Below, in pieces: positions 63,859 to 64,000 of a stretch of 64,000 bases of DNA. The notes beneath the pieces are model-generated. The model had not been told where the DNA came from. It did no database searches and worked only from the letters and a program-made list of their open reading frames with translations. The first letter of the stretch is position 1. Every line of letters begins with the position of its first letter. Location: the NCBI RefSeq assembly GCF_017591425.1, contig NW_024464918.1:22286001-22350000 (forward strand), given 5' to 3'. A program made the translations under genes and the position numbers. This DNA comes from Ochotona curzoniae. Taxonomy: Eukaryota; Chordata; Mammalia; Lagomorpha; Ochotonidae.

Positions 63859-64000
63859 AGTACTCATGACAGTACCTAACAATCTATGGACCCCAGTGAA
63901 TGTCTGTCAAATGAATTAAGAACTAGATCTCCAAAAATTAGTTTGAATATTGGAGGGGAGGGGGTTGGGAAGGAGAGAGAGGAGAGAGATACAGAAAATG

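Larger units (their letters stand above)
55383..64000. other. Intergenic flank downstream of JAKMIP2, no gene seen
   Basis: Contains C-repeats, an old L1 3' end, MIRs and several microsatellites, listed separately. Between 62520 and 63420 I see no repeat or gene. No splice-consistent protein homology noticed on either strand. Confidence 0.65.

Overview
This window is intronic and flanking DNA of a placental mammal. It has long AT-rich introns, canonical GT/AG splice sites, mammal-wide MIR, L2, L1 and hAT remnants, and no compact ORFs. About 25 copies of the lagomorph tRNA-derived C-repeat SINE are spread across it. The younger copies carry the 'TTATTGGAAAG(T/G)CAGAT' form of the tail-proximal segment rather than the 'TTTGAAAGGCAGAGTT' form I associate with rabbit. 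This points to a lagomorph, probably a pika (Ochotona); the order is firm, the genus is inferred.

There is one recognisable protein-coding gene, JAKMIP2 (Janus kinase and microtubule interacting protein 2, also NECC1), on the + strand. Nineteen coding exons lie between position 1 and 41375 (the first is cut by the window edge). They encode the C-terminal 624 residues, which would be residues ~187-810 if the total is the usual 810. The reading frame joins perfectly through all 18 introns, with no frameshift or premature stop. The encoded protein is almost all coiled coil. It is broken by a basic/acidic linker (exons at 11929 and 12818) and ends in a hydrophobic 16-residue tail that has its own exon at 41325-41375. 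Every intron seen is phase 0.

Layout: 1-41375 holds the JAKMIP2 exons and introns, with the largest intron (5.7 kb) at 31771-37434. At 41376-49948 there is repeat-rich DNA, most simply read as an intron inside the 3' UTR, because a strong splice donor sits 20 nt after the stop codon. At 49467-55444 there is a stretch without C-repeats that begins near two plausible splice acceptors and ends at a good poly(A) signal (55367), a candidate 3'-UTR terminal exon. From 55445 to 64000 there is repeat-rich intergenic DNA with SINEs, an old L1 3' end, MIRs and long CT/TA microsatellites, and I see no further gene.

Nothing here looks like a wholly new system. The points most worth checking are the detachable tail-anchor exon, the inferred spliced 3' UTR, a very weak 5' splice site at 14170, two MITE-like elements nested at the same position of two MIR copies, and a perfect 22-bp palindrome at 38749.
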